7,167 bases of DNA from the NCBI GenBank assembly GCA_021779875.1, contig JAJXZV010000187.1, positions 1-7,167 on the forward strand. The letters run 5' to 3'. The position numbers were made by a program, and so were the translations under genes. The stretch's first letter is position 1. The number at the start of each line of letters is the position of its first letter. This document shows positions 6,043 through 7,167 of this stretch, piece by piece. Below the pieces are notes generated by a model that was given only the letters and a program-made list of their open reading frames with translations, ran no database searches and had not been told where the DNA came from. This DNA comes from Pseudomonadota bacterium. Its GTDB lineage: Bacteria > Pseudomonadota > Gammaproteobacteria > Steroidobacterales > Steroidobacteraceae.

Positions 6043-6951
6043 TCACCGGGACGGCCGCGGCCCCATGCGCCCGCGCACCCCGTCCCACCAGCCCTGTGCG
6101 ACGGCGCGAATGTTGCTGGTCTTCATCCGTTCGTACAGAAGGATCCTCTTGCACAGCCGCACGCTGCGGCCGAGGCTCTTCAGCGCCCAGGATCCCAGGG
6201 CGTAGCGGCCGGATTCGCGCAGCATCACGGTGTCGTTCCGGACGAAGTAGTAACGGCGCTCGGGAGAGTGGTTGAAGGTCCACTTGTGCATCCACAGCAC
6301 GCTGTGCCGGGTGATGGCGCCGATGGCGTGCGACATCACCGCCCGCCGCGTCTTGATCACCCGAAAGCCCTTGGCCCGCGCCCGCAAGCAATATTCGGTG
6401 TCGACGTGGTCGATGAAGAAATCGTCGCGGAAGTCGCCGACGGCGGCGTGCGCCGTCAGGGGGATCAGGGACCCGGAGGTGATCACCGAGGACACCTCCT
6501 CCCAGGGATCGCCGGGAATCTGCGGCCCCGGCCCGGCACACGCACCGTCGGCGCCGACCTCCCGGTATCCGGAACCGAGCACCGCCAGCCGGTCCCGATC
6601 GGGGAATGCCGCGTGCACCGCGAGCAGCGTCTGCACCATGTCCTCGTCGAGGCAGGTGTCCTGATCGAGCAGCAGCACCCAGGTGAATCCGAGCGAAGCC
6701 GCACACCGGATGCCGATGTTCAGGGCGCTCGCGACCCCGAGGTTCGCGGGATTCGACACCAGGGTGACCGCGGGATCGGCCGCGAGCTCGCGCAGCATCG
6801 CGGCCGACGCCTCGCCCGAGGCATTGTCCACGATCACCACCGCGCCGACCTGCCGCCGGACTCGCCCGATCCTCTCCGGCAATCGGGCATCCGGGTGATA
6901 GGTCACCACGACGGCACCAATGTCCCTCGCGGTCGGTGGCCGGCCTGGCAT
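6043..6951 (-). CDS. Glycosyltransferase family 2, rhamnosyltransferase-like
   Basis: A GT-A fold enzyme, 302 aa from the chosen ATG, near the usual ~300 aa of dTDP-rhamnose-type GT2 proteins. VVVTYHPD (about residues 14-21) and VIVDNAS (39-45) are the nucleotide-sugar binding strands. NLGVASALNIGI follows. LLLDQDT holds the metal-binding D-x-D (D96, D98), and DQD is the form typical of rhamnosyltransferases. FIDHVDTEYCLRARAKG (179-195) contains the acceptor-side acidic residues (ED-like motif). The C-terminal part, with RRYYFVRND, also matches that subgroup. It has no clear membrane span and probably acts at the inner face of the inner membrane on O-antigen or exopolysaccharide units. The ATG at 6951 has AAGGA 4 nt upstream. 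Longer starts at 7014 or 7071 would run into the lipoprotein gene and add a basic, low-complexity tail. Sugar specificity is inferred. Confidence 0.9.
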   Translation of the reverse strand: MPGRPPTARDIGAVVVTYHPDARLPERIGRVRRQVGAVVIVDNASGEASAAMLRELAADPAVTLVSNPANLGVASALNIGIRCAASLGFTWVLLLDQDTCLDEDMVQTLLAVHAAFPDRDRLAVLGSGYREVGADGACAGPGPQIPGDPWEEVSSVITSGSLIPLTAHAAVGDFRDDFFIDHVDTEYCLRARAKGFRVIKTRRAVMSHAIGAITRHSVLWMHKWTFNHSPERRYYFVRNDTVMLRESGRYALGSWALKSLGRSVRLCKRILLYERMKTSNIRAVAQGWWDGVRGRMGPRPSR

Positions 6952-7012
6952 GCTGTCCTTCAGGGGATTGACGATGGCATCATGATATATGGTGGAAGGA
7001 CGGGGGTGGTGC
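6952..7012. promoter_or_regulatory. Short divergent intergenic region (GT2 / lipoprotein)
   Basis: This 61-bp gap separates head-to-head genes. It holds the local AT maximum (CATGATATATGG near 6981-6992) and the 8-bp palindrome ATCATGAT at 6979-6986. AAGGA for the GT2 gene is on the minus strand at 6960-6956. GGAAGGA at 6994-7000 and GGGGG at 7002-7006 are possible ribosome sites for the lipoprotein. The minus strand has TATCAT (6987-6982) as a -10-like box, but no matching -35 was found on either strand. Promoters are expected here but not identified. Confidence 0.35.
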
Positions 7013-7167
7013 ATGCGCCTTCTTCTTTGGGCGGTCCTGTCGTTGCCGGTGGCGTTGGGCGGCTGCGTCAATGCGCCCTCGATTCCGCCGAGTCGCCCGC
7101 GCGCCCCGCCGGCGGCGCCGCCGCCGGTCGCGGCGGAGATCCCGGTGCAGCCGTCGGCGGCCGCGGA
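7013..7167 (+). CDS. Lipoprotein, N-terminal fragment
   Basis: The ATG at 7013 opens a frame that runs off the window; 51 complete codons are present. The first 17 residues are a short signal peptide: one Arg, then a hydrophobic run LLLWAVLSLPVALGG. The lipobox LGGC follows with C18 as the lipidation site; Gly at -2 is tolerated, though less common. Residue +2 is Val rather than Asp, which by the Lol rule of enterobacteria points to the outer membrane. After C18 the chain is almost entirely Pro and Ala, a typical extended linker from the membrane to a later periplasmic domain that is not in view. GGGGG 6 nt upstream or GGAAGGA 12 nt upstream may serve the ribosome. Function cannot be inferred from the visible part. 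Confidence 0.75.
   Translation, partial: MRLLLWAVLSLPVALGGCVNAPSIPPSRPRAPPAAPPPVAAEIPVQPSAAA

Noticed and set aside
6968..6991. TTGACG followed by TATATG as a promoter for the lipoprotein.
   Set aside because: The spacer is only 12 bp, too short for a sigma70 promoter, and no -10 lies at 16-18 bp.
1..7167. Mobile element, tRNA, rRNA, CRISPR array or riboswitch.
   Set aside because: No transposase or integrase, terminal repeats, cloverleaf, repeat-spacer array or known aptamer core was seen on either strand by eye.

Overview
This is a 7.2 kb, very GC-rich, densely coded chromosomal window. The protein families fit a Gram-negative Pseudomonadota bacterium, probably alpha- or betaproteobacterial: a metabolite:H+ symporter-type MFS carrier, a GFA/CENP-V domain protein, a rhamnosyltransferase-like GT2 and a lipobox lipoprotein. 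This is judged from protein character and base composition only. No insertion sequence, phage gene, tRNA, rRNA or CRISPR array is visible, and no gene looks broken apart from the two cut by the window edges.

Layout, left to right. (1) At 1-294, the C-terminal part of a SnoaL/DUF4440-like (NTF2-fold) protein on +. (2) At 288-1241, a 317-aa protein on - with ATP-grasp-like features and no family I recognise. (3) At 1327-2637, an MHS-family MFS transporter on -, 85 bp upstream of the ATP-grasp-like gene in the same direction. (4) At 2638-2863, a divergent control region with candidate back-to-back promoters and an 11-bp-spaced direct repeat. (5) At 2864-3271, a GFA-domain protein on +, overlapping by 4 nt the next gene. 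(6) At 3268-5010, a 580-aa M14 zinc carboxypeptidase-family protein. (7) At 5110-6000, a class I SAM-dependent methyltransferase on +, probably with its own promoter in the preceding ~100 bp. (8) At 6043-6951, a GT2 glycosyltransferase on -, convergent with the methyltransferase. (9) From 7013 to the end, the start of a lipoprotein gene on +.

Functionally there seem to be two blocks. The left and centre block has a transporter/ATP-grasp-like pair diverging from a GFA/carboxypeptidase pair. This could be uptake and turnover of a small amide- or peptide-like metabolite, but that is inference from adjacency. The right block has a methyltransferase and a rhamnosyltransferase-like GT2, which suggests surface glycan synthesis or decoration; they are convergent and so not one operon. 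The least ordinary item is the ATP-grasp-like protein. The rest are recognisable families in a fairly ordinary arrangement, and nothing here proves a new biological system.
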